The position numbers and the translations under genes were made by a program. This document shows positions 16,241 through 25,992 of a DNA stretch of 64,000 bases, in pieces. The stretch is from Limimaricola hongkongensis DSM 17492. GTDB lineage: Bacteria; Pseudomonadota; Alphaproteobacteria; Rhodobacterales; Rhodobacteraceae. Positions within the stretch are counted from its first letter, which is position 1; each line of letters starts with the position of its first letter. The notes below the pieces were generated by a model. That model was not told the origin of the DNA, searched no databases, and saw only the letters and a program-made list of their open reading frames with translations. The stretch covers positions 434,501-498,500 of the forward strand of contig NZ_KK088653.1 in NCBI RefSeq assembly GCF_000600975.2. The letters run 5' to 3'.

Positions 16241-16849
16241 TCAGACCATTTCCTGGTCGCGCGCCATCATCGCCGCCTGGGTGCGGTTCTTGGCGCCCAT
16301 CTTGCGGCACAGCGTCTTGACGTGCAGCTTGACCGTGACCTCCTGGATGTCGTGGTCGAGCGCGATCTCCTTGTTGGACTGACCCTTCTTGATGCCTTCG
16401 AGCACCTGCTTCTCGCGCGGGGTGAGATGCGCGAGCGCCGGGTTCTCGACCTCCTTGGCGGTCATGAAGTCGACCGGCACGAAGGTTTCGCCCATGGTCA
16501 TGAAGCGCACCGCGTTGGTCATCGAGCGGGCCGACATGGTCTTGGGCAGGAAACCCGCGGCCCCGGCGGCCAGCGCCTCTTCGGCCACGCTCTTGTCGGC
16601 GCTGCCCGAGATCAGCGCCACCGGGTTGCCGCCCGAGGCCTTGAGCGCGTCGCGCAGCCCGTCGAGCCCGCGCATCCCCGGCATCCGGTAATCGAGCAGC
16701 ACCAGCTCGAACGGGCCGCTGCGGGCGATCTCGGCCATCGCGTCGTCATAGCTCGAACTCTGTACCACCTTCATGCCGCAGTCGCGTTCGAGATAGGCGG
16801 CCATCATTTCGCGTACCAGGTCATGGTCATCTGCGATCAGGATACGCAT
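16241..16849 (-). CDS. NarL/FixJ-type response regulator
   Basis: 202 residues. The receiver domain has the acidic pair D7/D8 and phospho-acceptor D53 (LLDYRMPG), with the conserved lysine in FLPKTM. The C-terminal LuxR-type helix-turn-helix (about 138–200) starts at LTPREKQVLEGI and contains SNKEIALDHDIQEVTVKLHV. It is divergent from a secreted molybdopterin-fold protein and a hybrid histidine kinase whose HPt domain could phosphorylate it, making a four-step phosphorelay. That partnership is inferred from position. Confidence 0.9.
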   Translation of the reverse strand: MRILIADDHDLVREMMAAYLERDCGMKVVQSSSYDDAMAEIARSGPFELVLLDYRMPGMRGLDGLRDALKASGGNPVALISGSADKSVAEEALAAGAAGFLPKTMSARSMTNAVRFMTMGETFVPVDFMTAKEVENPALAHLTPREKQVLEGIKKGQSNKEIALDHDIQEVTVKLHVKTLCRKMGAKNRTQAAMMARDQEMV

Positions 16850-17111
16850 GTTCCGTCCTCTCGATATGTTTTTGCAGGCTGGCCGGGATGGGCGAGACGG
16901 CGGTCAAACCAGGATACTGGGAATAGATACGCCTTGAAACGGGCGAATCCGAGGCCGATGGCCGGATTTCCTCACGGCACTTCGAAATGGGTCCTTGTTG
17001 CCACGGCAGGCGGTCGATGGGACGATTGGGAATCGCAAATTCCGCGCGGATCGCGCATTCTGCGGGAAATGCGACGGGACAGTTAGGGACAGCTTCGCGA
17101 ATGAGGCCGAC
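16850..17111. promoter_or_regulatory. divergent intergenic region of the phosphorelay locus
   Basis: 262 bases between divergent genes. It holds GGAAT-CGCAA-ATTCC (17029–17043), a short inverted repeat, and two GANTC sites (16945–16949 and 17030–17034), the second overlapping the repeat. It is a plausible target of the NarL-type regulator. No promoter boxes assigned. Confidence 0.35.
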
Positions 17112-17633
17112 ATGCACATAGCCAGCAAGAGCGCCATCGCCGCCTGGATCATCGCCGCCACCATGAGCGGCCCCGCCGCCGCCGAGTTCAGCATTCCGAT
17201 CGTGATCGAGCCGAACGTGCTGCAGGTCGGGCGGGAAGGCGAGGAGACGACGAGCTTCGATCTTCAGGCGCTCGACGCGCTGCCGCAGGTGCGTTTCGAA
17301 ACCAGCACGATCTGGACCGACATGGTCAACACCTATTCCGGGGTGCCGGTGGCGGTGCTGCTCGAGGAGGCCGGGCTGGGCGACAGCCTGTCGCAGGACG
17401 ACGCCATGCTGGAGCTGGTCGCGCTCAACGATTACCGGGTTCGGATTCCGCTCGCGGATATCGAGGACGACCTGCCGATCATCGCGACGCGGGTCGATGG
17501 CCGGACCTTCTCGATCCGCGACAGGGGGCCGTACTGGCTCGTCTACCCCTATGACCGCGCCCCCGAATACCGCACCGAGGACACCTACAAGCGTAGCATC
17601 TGGCAACTGACGCAGATGGTCGTGCTGGAGTGA
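17112..17633 (+). CDS. secreted molybdopterin-oxidoreductase-fold protein lacking the molybdenum cysteine
   Basis: 173 residues with a Sec signal peptide (cleavage near AAA-EF, residue 25). The body resembles the small oxidoreductase molybdopterin-binding (SUOX-type) domain: FETSTIWTDMVNTYSGVPV, then a VLLEEAGL helix and a C-terminal segment ending WQLTQMVVLE. The protein contains no cysteine at all, so it lacks the molybdenum ligand of true SUOX enzymes. It lies 13 bases before a hybrid histidine kinase and is probably co-transcribed. It may be a ligand-binding sensor partner rather than an enzyme; that role is my inference. Confidence 0.75.
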   Translation: MHIASKSAIAAWIIAATMSGPAAAEFSIPIVIEPNVLQVGREGEETTSFDLQALDALPQVRFETSTIWTDMVNTYSGVPVAVLLEEAGLGDSLSQDDAMLELVALNDYRVRIPLADIEDDLPIIATRVDGRTFSIRDRGPYWLVYPYDRAPEYRTEDTYKRSIWQLTQMVVLE

Positions 17634-17646
17634 GCGGGCCGCGCCT

Positions 17647-20268
17647 GTGAGCATCGAGCCTCCCTTTCCGACGCGCCGCCGGCGGCGCTTCAACGTCCGC
17701 ACCGGGCTCGGGATCGCCGCGGCGATCGTCCTGACCATGGTCCTGTCGCTGGGCTGGATGCTCGGGCGGCAGATCCGGGAGCTCGAAAGCGCGGGCGTCG
17801 ACAACACCAAGTGGACGCTGGCGCAGCTCGAGCTTGAAACGGCGATCTTCGCCCGCGACGTGATCGCCATCGCGGATGGCGGGGCGGTCGACAATATCGG
17901 CGGGTTGCAGCTGCGTTTCGACATCCTGATGAGCCGGCTCGGGCTGGTGCGCCACGGCGAGATCGGGCGCTCGTTGCTTGAATACCCGCAAGTGCCGAGG
18001 CTGCTGGACCAGATCGACAGCTATGCCGCGCGGATCGACAGCCTGTTCATGGGGCCGGTCGGGCACGACATGCTGGTCGAGATCTACGAGGAAACGCGCG
18101 CGGTGCAGCCCGTGATGCGTGAGCTGTCGCTCAACGGGCTCGACATCCTCGCCGCGGATGCCGAGGCTTATCGGCACCAGGTGCGCCGGCAGGCGGAGCT
18201 GACGGCGCTGGCGGGCGGGCTGCTGCTGGTGCTGCTGGGCGCGTTGTTGCGGCTGATCGATGTGCAGCGCCGCCGGGTGATGGAGCGCGACCGGGTGCTG
18301 TCGCGCACCGCGGAGCGGCTCAACTCGGTGATCGGCTCGTCGCTCGACGCGATCGTGGTGACCGATCGCGACGGCAGCATCACCGATTTCAACCCCGCCG
18401 CCGAGGCGATCTTCGGCTGGAACAAGGACGAGATCCTGCATCGGCCGGTTTATGAAACCATCGTGCCGGAAGCCCGGCGCGAAGGGTTCAAGGCGCGGCT
18501 CGGCCGGTTCCACGACACCGGCATGGGGCAGCTCGTCGGCGCCGGGCGGATGGAGCTGGCGGCCCAGCGCAGGACCGGGGAGGTGTTCCCGATCGAAGCC
18601 GTGATCACCAGCGTCGAAGGGCCGAGGGGGCCGGTCTTCATCGGCTATCTGCGCGACATCACCGATCTCAAGGCGGCGCAGGCCCGGCTGATCGACGCGC
18701 GCGATGCCGCCGAGCGGGCCGATCGCGCCAAGTCGCGGTTCCTGTCAGTCATGAGCCACGAGATGCGCACGCCGCTCAACGGCATCATGGGGGTGCTCGA
18801 CCTGCTAAGCACCTCGCCGATGACGTCCGAGCAACGCCGACAGGTGGGCATTGCCCTCGCCTCGGCCGAAATCCTGCTGCAGCTGGTCAACGAATCGCTC
18901 GACATCACCCGGATCGAGACCGGCGAGGAGACGATCGAGGCGGTGCCCTTCACCCCCGTCCCGATGCTGGAGCGGCTGATGTCGGTGCTGCGTCCGCTGG
19001 CCGCCGAAAAGGATCTGCCGCTCGAACTGGAAACCGACGAGGCGGATCACGGCATCTGGTACGAGGGCGATCCGAACCGCGTGGCGCAGATCGTCACCAA
19101 CCTGATCGGAAACGCGGTGAAGTTCACCGAGCATGGCGGGATCACCGTGATCCTGCGGCTCGAAGCGGCGGCGATCGAGATCGCGGTGCGCGACACCGGC
19201 ATCGGCATCGCGCCCGAGGATGTGGAAAACGTCTTTGCCGAATTCGTCACCCGCGCCCGCCCCGAGGGGCGCCAGGGCCGGTCCGACGGGCTCGGTCTCG
19301 CGATTTCGCGGCGGCTGGCGCGGATGATGTCGGGCGACATCACCGTGTGCAGCACGCCCGGACGCGGCAGCACCTTCCGGCTGCGGCTGCCGTTGCAGCG
19401 GGTCGCGCCGCCGGTCGATGCGCCCGAACCCGAAATCCTGACCGCCGCGGCGCCCGGCACCGGCCTGTCGGTGCTGGTGGTCGAGGACAACGCGGTGAAC
19501 CGCATGGTGCTGCGCGGCATGTTGCAACAGCTTGGCCACGAGGTCAGCGAGGAGCAGAACGGCGCCAAGGGGCTCGCGCGGTTGCGCGATGAGACGTTCG
19601 ACCTCGTGCTGATGGATTTCGAGATGCCGGTGATGGGCGGGATCGACGCGATGCGGATCTTTCGCGACAGCGCCCCCGCCCAAGCGCGCCCGCCGGTGAT
19701 CGGCCTGACCGCGCATGGCTCGGCCGAGGCGCGGACGGCCGGGCTTCGGGCCGGGATGTCCGAGGTCTATGCCAAGCCGCTGCGCCTGCCTGTGCTGCGG
19801 CGGATTCTCGATGACATGGCCGCTGCGCCCGCCGCATCTGCCGTCTTGCCGGACACCGCGCCCGAGACCGATCCCGATCCCGATCCCGAGACCGGCCCCG
19901 ACACCGCGTCGGAAGAGGGCGCGGCGATCGATGTCGATGATTTCGACGACATGCTCGGCATGCTCGGGGCCGAAAGGCTGACCCGCGCGCTCGATGGCTT
20001 CGAGGCGGAATGGCACGAAGCGGTACCGGGACTGACCGGGCAGGTCGACACCGCGGGCGGCGTCGCGGCGCTGGCGCACAAGCTGCGCGGCGGCGCGGCG
20101 ATGCTTGGCCTGACCGGACCGGTTATCACGCTGGGCGAGATGGAGACCCGCGCGCCCGAACGCTATGGCACCGACGAGATCGCGGCGCTGGGCCGACAGG
20201 TGGCCGCCGCGCTTTCGACGGCCCGTGCCCGGATCGAGACACAGGCCGGGGCGGAGGCCGAGGCCTGA
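17647..20268 (+). CDS. hybrid sensor histidine kinase with PAS, receiver and HPt domains
   Basis: 873 residues, GTG start. Order: membrane helix 20–40, periplasmic sensing region to about 190, second helix 195–213, PAS domain about 230–340, HisKA with H371 (VMSHEMRTPLNG), HATPase with N, G1 and G2 boxes (to about 585), receiver with D657 (VLMDFEMP), a Pro/Asp-rich linker, and an HPt domain with H811 (ALAHKLRGGA). It can run His-Asp-His transfer internally. The NarL-type regulator encoded divergently is the likely final acceptor. The preceding secreted protein may feed its periplasmic domain. Signal unknown. Confidence 0.92.
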   Translation: MSIEPPFPTRRRRRFNVRTGLGIAAAIVLTMVLSLGWMLGRQIRELESAGVDNTKWTLAQLELETAIFARDVIAIADGGAVDNIGGLQLRFDILMSRLGLVRHGEIGRSLLEYPQVPRLLDQIDSYAARIDSLFMGPVGHDMLVEIYEETRAVQPVMRELSLNGLDILAADAEAYRHQVRRQAELTALAGGLLLVLLGALLRLIDVQRRRVMERDRVLSRTAERLNSVIGSSLDAIVVTDRDGSITDFNPAAEAIFGWNKDEILHRPVYETIVPEARREGFKARLGRFHDTGMGQLVGAGRMELAAQRRTGEVFPIEAVITSVEGPRGPVFIGYLRDITDLKAAQARLIDARDAAERADRAKSRFLSVMSHEMRTPLNGIMGVLDLLSTSPMTSEQRRQVGIALASAEILLQLVNESLDITRIETGEETIEAVPFTPVPMLERLMSVLRPLAAEKDLPLELETDEADHGIWYEGDPNRVAQIVTNLIGNAVKFTEHGGITVILRLEAAAIEIAVRDTGIGIAPEDVENVFAEFVTRARPEGRQGRSDGLGLAISRRLARMMSGDITVCSTPGRGSTFRLRLPLQRVAPPVDAPEPEILTAAAPGTGLSVLVVEDNAVNRMVLRGMLQQLGHEVSEEQNGAKGLARLRDETFDLVLMDFEMPVMGGIDAMRIFRDSAPAQARPPVIGLTAHGSAEARTAGLRAGMSEVYAKPLRLPVLRRILDDMAAAPAASAVLPDTAPETDPDPDPETGPDTASEEGAAIDVDDFDDMLGMLGAERLTRALDGFEAEWHEAVPGLTGQVDTAGGVAALAHKLRGGAAMLGLTGPVITLGEMETRAPERYGTDEIAALGRQVAAALSTARARIETQAGAEAEA

Positions 20269-20289
20269 GCCTCGGCCCGTGCGGCCGGG

Positions 20290-21084
20290 TCAGCCTTCGA
20301 TGCGGGCGGCCATCAGCGCGATTGCCTTCTGGTAGACGCCCGCCGCGTTCCATTCCTGGATCACGCGGAAATTGGGCTGCCCCTCCTGGTAGCCCGCGCC
20401 GGGCTGCCAGCCCTTCTGGCGCAGGTAGTTGGCGGTCGAGGCCATGGCATCGGTCAGGTTGGTGAGATCGACCCGGCCATTGCCGTCTCCGTCCACGCCG
20501 TAGCGCAGGATGTTGCCCGGCAGGAACTGGGTATGGCCCAGCTCGCCATGCATCGCGCCGATCGAACCGGGTGACACCGCGCCGCGATCCACCAGCTGTA
20601 GCGCCGCCAGCGCGTGGCGCGAGAAGAACTCGGAGCGGCGGCAGTCGTAGGCCAGCGTCGTGATTGCCGAGAGCACGTTGGAATCGCCCATGAAATTGCC
20701 AAAGCCGGTTTCCATGCCATGGATCGCGATCAGCACGCCGGAGGGCACGCCGTACTGGCTTTCGAGGCTTTGCCAGAAGCCGGGATTGGCGGCGAGCTTG
20801 TCGCGGCCCTGCGCCACGATGGTGTCGGCGCCGCGCACCTGCATGAACTTGTCGAGCGAATAGTCGAAGCTTTTCTGGTTGCGGTCGGCATTGATGGTCC
20901 GCTGCGCGTAGCTGGTCTGCGCCAGCGCGTTGAGCCCGGACTGTCCGACGCCCTGCGCCGCCGCCTCGGCGGCGAATTCCTGTTTCCAGCGTTCGAAGCC
21001 GGAGGCGTCGTTGCCGCAGGTGGCGGCGGCGGCGGCCCCCGCGCCCAGGCCGAGAACCACGAGGGTGGAAAGCACGTGTCGCAA
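20290..21084 (-). CDS. lytic murein transglycosylase (MltB-like)
   Basis: 264 residues, exported by an N-terminal signal (cleavage near AAA-AT). Lytic transglycosylases cleave peptidoglycan to 1,6-anhydro products. The catalytic glutamate is E125 in IHGMETGFGN, the glycoside hydrolase 103 signature, and the C-terminal TNYLRQKGWQPG and VIQEWNAAGVYQKAI segments also fit. No lipobox is present, so it is probably soluble in the periplasm, unlike E. coli MltB. It converges on the hybrid kinase gene and diverges from an HtrA-like protease. Confidence 0.9.
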   Translation of the reverse strand: MRHVLSTLVVLGLGAGAAAAATCGNDASGFERWKQEFAAEAAAQGVGQSGLNALAQTSYAQRTINADRNQKSFDYSLDKFMQVRGADTIVAQGRDKLAANPGFWQSLESQYGVPSGVLIAIHGMETGFGNFMGDSNVLSAITTLAYDCRRSEFFSRHALAALQLVDRGAVSPGSIGAMHGELGHTQFLPGNILRYGVDGDGNGRVDLTNLTDAMASTANYLRQKGWQPGAGYQEGQPNFRVIQEWNAAGVYQKAIALMAARIEG

Positions 21085-21186
21085 AGGATAACTCCCGTGA
21101 AATTGGCATCGGCCACTTGGCGGCCGGGATCATCGCTCCAGCTAGCACGGGCCGCTGGAGCGGCAATGTGGAACGAGGGAGCGATC

Positions 21187-22281
21187 ATGCGTGCCAGCCT
21201 TGCCGGGGCCATTCTGGTCCTGATGCTCATCGCGGCCTTCTTTGCCGGGCGCTTCGCGGGCAGCCCCGAGCCGCCGCCCGCGCCGTTGCCGCCCGCCTCG
21301 GCCGCGCTGGAAACCGCCGAGCAGCGCACCATCGCGGTGTTCAAGAGCGCCCGCGACAGCGTCGTGGCGATCACCACCTCGGCCCGCACCGTCGATCCCT
21401 TCACCCGCCGGACGGGCGAGGCGCCGCTTGGTTCGGGGTCGGGTTTCCTGTGGGACGCGACGGGCCATGTCGTCACCAACGACCACGTGATCCAGCGGGC
21501 CAGCGGCGCGACGGTGCAGCTTGCCGACGGGCGGTCGCTTGCGGCGCGGGTGGTCGGGCGCGCCCCGGGCCACGATCTTGCTGTGCTGCGGATCGAGGGG
21601 CGCGCGCTGCCCGCGCCGCTGCCGCGCCCCGAAATTGGGGAGGGGGCGCTGGAGGTCGGCCAGTCGGTGCTGGCGATCGGCAACCCGTTCGGGCTCGACT
21701 GGACGCTCACCACCGGGATCGTCTCGGCGCTGGAGCGGGACCTGCCGGGCGAAGCGGGGCGCACGATCCGCGGGCTGATCCAGACCGACGCCGCGATCAA
21801 TCCGGGCAATTCCGGCGGCCCGCTGCTCGATGCGCGCGGCCGTCTTGTCGGGGTCAACACCGCGATCTTCAGCCCCTCCGGCGCCAGCGCCGGGATCGGG
21901 TTCGCGGTGCCGGTCTCGACCGTGGCGCGGGTCGTGCCGCAGCTGATCGAGACGGGGCGCTACACGCCGCCCACTCTCGGTCTCGGCTTCGACGCGCGGC
22001 TCAACGCCGCGGTGAACCGGCAGGGGCTTTCGGGCGTGGTCGTTTTCGAAGTGGCGCGCGGCTCCGAGGCAGCGCGCGCCGGCATCGAGCCCGCCCGGCT
22101 CGGCCGGGGGCGGCTGTTGCCGGGCGACGTGATCGTGGGCATTGGCGGCACGCCGGTTTCGACTCTCGAAGACCTGCTCGCCGAGATCGACCGCCGCCGT
22201 GTCGGCGAGACGGTGGTGGTCACGCTGGAAAATGACGGCGATCGGCGCGAGGTCGAGCTGACGCTGCAAGCCGGGCGCTGA
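21187..22281 (+). CDS. HtrA/DegP-like trypsin-type serine protease with PDZ domain
   Basis: 364 residues. An N-terminal membrane anchor (6–24) is followed by a trypsin-like domain with catalytic H100 (TNDHV), D130 (HDLAVL) and S209 (GNSGGP), and one PDZ domain (about 265–360). One PDZ and an anchor resemble DegS rather than DegP. GGGAGCG precedes ATG 21187; an in-frame ATG at 21166 has no good site. Probably a periplasmic stress protease. A second DegP-type gene lies at the right edge of the window. A conserved palindrome half begins six bases after the stop. Confidence 0.9.
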   Translation: MRASLAGAILVLMLIAAFFAGRFAGSPEPPPAPLPPASAALETAEQRTIAVFKSARDSVVAITTSARTVDPFTRRTGEAPLGSGSGFLWDATGHVVTNDHVIQRASGATVQLADGRSLAARVVGRAPGHDLAVLRIEGRALPAPLPRPEIGEGALEVGQSVLAIGNPFGLDWTLTTGIVSALERDLPGEAGRTIRGLIQTDAAINPGNSGGPLLDARGRLVGVNTAIFSPSGASAGIGFAVPVSTVARVVPQLIETGRYTPPTLGLGFDARLNAAVNRQGLSGVVVFEVARGSEAARAGIEPARLGRGRLLPGDVIVGIGGTPVSTLEDLLAEIDRRRVGETVVVTLENDGDRREVELTLQAGR

Positions 22282-22286
22282 GGCGG

Positions 22287-22306
22287 ACTTTGTTCCCCAA
22301 ATACGC
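22287..22306. repeat. single arm of the GCGTATTTGGGGAACAAAGT palindromic repeat
   Basis: These 20 bases are identical to the right arm of the long palindrome at 56031–56088. Here no second arm follows. It lies six bases after the protease stop, in the gap before the converging metG gene, so it may be a decayed or half terminator element. Confidence 0.7.
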
Positions 22307-22328
22307 CGAGGCGTCGCGCCAGCGGCGG

Positions 22329-22344
22329 GGGCGGAGCCCCCTTG
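22329..22344 (-). terminator. short GC hairpin between the HtrA-like gene and metG
   Basis: GGGGGC-GGA-GCCCCC with a few bases of C/T after it forms a strong 6-base stem in the convergent gap. No clear T-run is present on either strand. It could end transcription from metG, but the evidence is weak. Confidence 0.3.
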
Positions 22345-22422
22345 CGCGCTTTCGGCCCGACCGCACACAGGCCGAGTGCCGCGCCACCGATACCCCAAGG
22401 GACCGGTGGCGCGGGAAGAGTC

Positions 22423-24135
22423 TTAGCCCCGCGTGCCGGCGAAGCGCGCCTGCCAGTCCTCGCGCTCCTCGTCGGTGATCTTGCGGAAGGTCACGTCCGG
22501 CACGGTAAAGCCATGCCCCACCGGCAACACCGACAGCGCCCCGGTCACGTCGCCGGGCCACGCGTCGTCCTCGGTGTTCATCGCCGTCATGAGCTGCGCG
22601 CTCGCATCGGGGATGAACGGCGCCGACAGCACCGCGTAGAGCCGGATCAGGTTGAGCGCGAGGCGGATCTGCATCGCCGCCGCTTCCGGGTCGGTCTTGA
22701 AGGTGGCCCAAGGCGCGGCGTCCTGCAGGTATTCGTTGCCCGCCACCCAGATGCCGCGCAGCTCCATCGCCGCCTTGCGCACCTCGATCGCGTCCATGTG
22801 GCCCTCATAGGCGCGCAGGCGGCGCTCCAGATCGGCGATGAGCTGCTCTTCACGTTCGCCATGAGCGCCGCCGGCGGGCACCTCCTCGCCGAACTTGGAG
22901 CGGCAGAACTTGGTGACGCGGCTGACGAAGTTGCCCAGCACGTCGGCGAGATCCTTGTTCACCGATTGCTGGAAGTTCTCCCACGTGAACTCGGCATCCG
23001 AGCTTTCGGGCGCATGGGACAAAAGCCACCAGCGCCAGTAATCGGCGGGCAGCACCTCCAGCGCCTGATCCATGAACACGCCGCGCCCGCGCGAGGTCGA
23101 GAACTGGCCGCCGTCGTAGTTCAGGTAGTTGAACGACTTGATGTAATCGACGAGCTTCCACGGCTCGCCCGAGCCGAGGATGGTGGCGGGGAAGGACAGG
23201 GTGTGGAAGGGCACGTTGTCCTTGCCCATGAACTGGGTGTAGCGCACGTCGTCGGCGCCGCGATCGGTGCGCCACCAGCGCTCCCAGTCGTCCCCCTTGC
23301 CCGCATCGACCCATTCCTGCGCGCAGGCGATGTATTCGATCGGCGCGTCGAACCAGACATAGAAGACCTTGCCCTCCATGCCGGGCCAGTCGGCCTCGCC
23401 TTTCTTGACCGGGATGCCCCAGTCGAGATCACGGGTGATGCCGCGATCCTGAAGCCCGTCGCCGTCATTGAGCCATTTGCGGGCGATCGAGGTGGTCAGC
23501 ACCGGCCAGTCGGCCTTCGAGTCGATCCAGTCCGACAGCTCGCCGCGCATCTTCGACTGGCGCAAATAGAGATGCTTGGTCTCGCGCGGCTCGAGATCGG
23601 TGGAGCCCGAGATCACCGAGCGCGGCTCGATCAGGTCGACCGGGTCGAGCTGCTTGGTGCAGTTGTCGCACTGGTCGCCGCGCGCGCTCTCGAAGCCGCA
23701 ATTGGGGCAGGTGCCCTCGATGTAGCGGTCGGGCAGGTAGCGGCCATCGGCCTTGGAGTAGATCTGCGTCTCGACCCGCTCCTCGATCAGCCCGGCTTCG
23801 TCGAGCCGGGCGGCGAAGGCTTGGGTCAGCCTGTGGTTCTGCGGGCTCGACGAGCGGCCGAAATGGTCGAAGGAGAGCCGGAAGCCGCGCGCGATCTCGG
23901 CCTGCGTCTCGTGCATCTCGGCGCAGTATTCGGCCACCGGCTTTCCGGCCTTGGCGGCGGCGAGCTCGGCGGGGGTGCCGTGTTCGTCGGTGGCGCAGAG
24001 ATAGAGCACCTCGTGGCCGCGCCCGCGCTGGTAGCGCGCGAAGAGGTCGGCCGGCAGCTGGCTGCCCACCAGGTTGCCCAGATGCTTGATCCCGTTGATG
24101 TAGGGGATGGCCGAGGTGATGAGATGCCGTGCCAT
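22423..24135 (-). CDS. metG: methionyl-tRNA synthetase
   Basis: 570 residues; charges tRNA-Met. The HIGH-type motif appears as HLGN (18–21). A zinc knuckle uses C143, C146, C156 and C159. The KMSKS-type loop reads QFSTS (344–348), with Gln in place of the first Lys. The anticodon-binding helical domain follows, starting with the tryptophan-rich ADYWRWWLL segment. There is no C-terminal tRNA-binding extension, normal for this shorter class. The start is fixed by [12 protein letters not shown], the conserved N-terminus. It is divergent from an aldo/keto reductase. Confidence 0.96.
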   Translation of the reverse strand: MARHLITSAIPYINGIKHLGNLVGSQLPADLFARYQRGRGHEVLYLCATDEHGTPAELAAAKAGKPVAEYCAEMHETQAEIARGFRLSFDHFGRSSSPQNHRLTQAFAARLDEAGLIEERVETQIYSKADGRYLPDRYIEGTCPNCGFESARGDQCDNCTKQLDPVDLIEPRSVISGSTDLEPRETKHLYLRQSKMRGELSDWIDSKADWPVLTTSIARKWLNDGDGLQDRGITRDLDWGIPVKKGEADWPGMEGKVFYVWFDAPIEYIACAQEWVDAGKGDDWERWWRTDRGADDVRYTQFMGKDNVPFHTLSFPATILGSGEPWKLVDYIKSFNYLNYDGGQFSTSRGRGVFMDQALEVLPADYWRWWLLSHAPESSDAEFTWENFQQSVNKDLADVLGNFVSRVTKFCRSKFGEEVPAGGAHGEREEQLIADLERRLRAYEGHMDAIEVRKAAMELRGIWVAGNEYLQDAAPWATFKTDPEAAAMQIRLALNLIRLYAVLSAPFIPDASAQLMTAMNTEDDAWPGDVTGALSVLPVGHGFTVPDVTFRKITDEEREDWQARFAGTRG

Positions 24136-24291
24136 GCTGCTGGTGTCCTTCGCTGCGTCCGGGGCCCCGTTTAGCGATCCCGCCCGCCCAAGACCAGTGG
24201 GCGTGACCGCTTGCCGATCCGCCCGCCACGCCCTACCTCTGCGCTTCGCAGCCGGGCCGTGCGCCCGGCCCGAGGACAGGAAGGCCCCGAC

Positions 24292-25332
24292 ATGAAGAAG
24301 ATCCCCCTTGGCCGCAGCGGCATCGAGGTCAGCGAATGGTGCCTTGGCACCATGACCTATGGCAGCCAGACGCCCGAAGACGACGCGCATCGCCAGCTCG
24401 ACATGGCGCTCGATGCCGGCATCGATTTCCTCGACGCCGCCGAGATGTACCCGGTGAACCCGGTCAAGGCCGAGACCGTGGGCCGCACCGAGGAGATCAT
24501 CGGCAACTGGATCGAGAAGACCGGCCGCCGCGACGCCTACAAGATCGCCACCAAGGCCTCGGGCCCGAACCCGGGCTTCGTGCGCGATGGCGGCGGCTAT
24601 GATGGCAGCAACATCCGCGAGATCGTCGAAGGCTCGCTCCGCCGCCTCAAGACCGACGTGATCGACCTCTACCAGCTGCACTGGCCCGAGCGCGGCTCGT
24701 ATCATTTCCGCCAGTACTGGTCCTATGACCCGTCGGGCCAGAACCCGGCCCGCACCCGCGACCACATGGACGGCGTGCTGGCGACGCTCAAGGATCTGGT
24801 CGCGGAGGGCAAGATCCGCGCCTTCGGCCTGTCGAACGAAAGTGCATGGGGCACCACCCGCTGGATCGACCGGGCCGAGGCGTCGGGCGCCCCGCGCGTG
24901 GCGAGCATCCAGAACGAATACTCGCTGCTGTCGCGGCTCTACGACACCGACATGGCCGAGATGGCGGTGAACGAGGACGTGCTGCTGCTGGCCTATTCGC
25001 CGCTGGCCTGCGGTTATCTCACCGGCAAGTACCAGGACGGCATCCCCGAAGGTTCGCGGCTCGCGATCAACGGCGATCTGGGCGGGCGCAAGACCGACCG
25101 GGTGCTGGCGGCGACACAGGCCTATCTCGACATCGCCGACCGCCACGGTCTCGACCCGGTGCACATGGCGCTGGCGTGGCAGCGCACGCGGCCCTTCGCG
25201 GTCTGCCCGATCTTCGGCGCGAGCAACACGGACCAGCTGGCACGCATCCTCGCGGGCCGTGACGTGGTGCTGTCGGACGAGGTCACGGCCGAGATCGACG
25301 CCGCCCACAAGCAGCACCCGATGCCCTATTGA
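24292..25332 (+). CDS. aldo/keto reductase
   Basis: 346 residues. The NAD(P)H-dependent carbonyl reductase tetrad is visible as D48, Y53, K88 and H130 (YQLHW). Length and the QIEY-like segment ([11 protein letters not shown]) place it near the Tas-like AKR group. AGGAC and AAGG stand upstream of ATG 24292. It is divergent from metG and followed by a lipoprotein gene 75 bases later. Physiological substrate is not deducible. Confidence 0.92.
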   Translation: MKKIPLGRSGIEVSEWCLGTMTYGSQTPEDDAHRQLDMALDAGIDFLDAAEMYPVNPVKAETVGRTEEIIGNWIEKTGRRDAYKIATKASGPNPGFVRDGGGYDGSNIREIVEGSLRRLKTDVIDLYQLHWPERGSYHFRQYWSYDPSGQNPARTRDHMDGVLATLKDLVAEGKIRAFGLSNESAWGTTRWIDRAEASGAPRVASIQNEYSLLSRLYDTDMAEMAVNEDVLLLAYSPLACGYLTGKYQDGIPEGSRLAINGDLGGRKTDRVLAATQAYLDIADRHGLDPVHMALAWQRTRPFAVCPIFGASNTDQLARILAGRDVVLSDEVTAEIDAAHKQHPMPY

Positions 25333-25407
25333 GTGAGGCGTGGCGCCCGTGCAAGGCTCGGGCGCCGCAACCGTCCGCGCCGCCACTGCCCGCAAGGAGA
25401 AAACGCG

Positions 25408-25989
25408 ATGCCGCCGAGCATGACCCGCGAGGTTGCCGTCATCGGAGCGCGGAAAGCAGCGCCATGCCCGGCGCGCGCGGGCAGAGCCGTGACGCGGGTG
25501 GCGGCGCTTTCGGCGCTGGCGTTGCTCGCGGCCTGCGGCGCGGTCGAGGCACCCGATCCGGCGCCGGTCTTCCGCGCCGCCGACACGCCCATCGCGTCGA
25601 GCCTGCGCGGCGCCGCCGATGACCTTGGCGGCGACTGGGTCGTCACCGCCGCCTATCCCGGTGGTCCGGTTGCACCTGGCGACCGCGTGACGCTGCAGCT
25701 CGACGCGGCAGGGGCTGGCGTCGCCCGTCTTGTCGGGGCGGATGCGGCACGGCTCGTGCCGGTGACGGCGCAGGGGCGTGGCCGGTTCGAGATCGGCGGG
25801 CAGCCATGGTGGCTGCTCTGGGCCGATGACGATTTCCGCACCGCGGTGATCGGCGCGCCGGGCGGGGCATATGGCTGGATCATGGACCGGCCCGGACAGG
25901 CCGGGGCCGACCGGGCCCGGGCGGCGCGCGAAATGCTCGATTTCAACAGTTACGACACGGATGCGCTGACGACCGCGCGGGAGGGCTGA
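25408..25989 (+). CDS. lipocalin-like lipoprotein
   Basis: 193 residues. A lipobox ALLAAC places the lipidated cysteine at C43, after an unusually long basic N-region. I kept ATG 25408 because AAGGAG lies eight bases upstream; a GTG at 25489 would give a conventional signal peptide but has no good site. The mature part has a lipocalin-like core, with [18 protein letters not shown] and YGWIMDRPG near the end, as in Blc-type lipocalins. These bind small hydrophobic ligands. It precedes a carnitine dehydrogenase gene by three bases. Confidence 0.72.
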   Translation: MPPSMTREVAVIGARKAAPCPARAGRAVTRVAALSALALLAACGAVEAPDPAPVFRAADTPIASSLRGAADDLGGDWVVTAAYPGGPVAPGDRVTLQLDAAGAGVARLVGADAARLVPVTAQGRGRFEIGGQPWWLLWADDDFRTAVIGAPGGAYGWIMDRPGQAGADRARAAREMLDFNSYDTDALTTAREG

Positions 25990-25992
25990 GAC

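Noticed and set aside
22342-24174. Plus-strand open frame of 610 codons opposite metG
   Set aside because: Shadow of metG; no motifs and no sensible start site.
25489-25989. GTG 25489 as start of the lipocalin-like lipoprotein
   Set aside because: It gives a neater signal peptide but no ribosome binding site; AAGGAG before ATG 25408 is strong. Kept only as an alternative.
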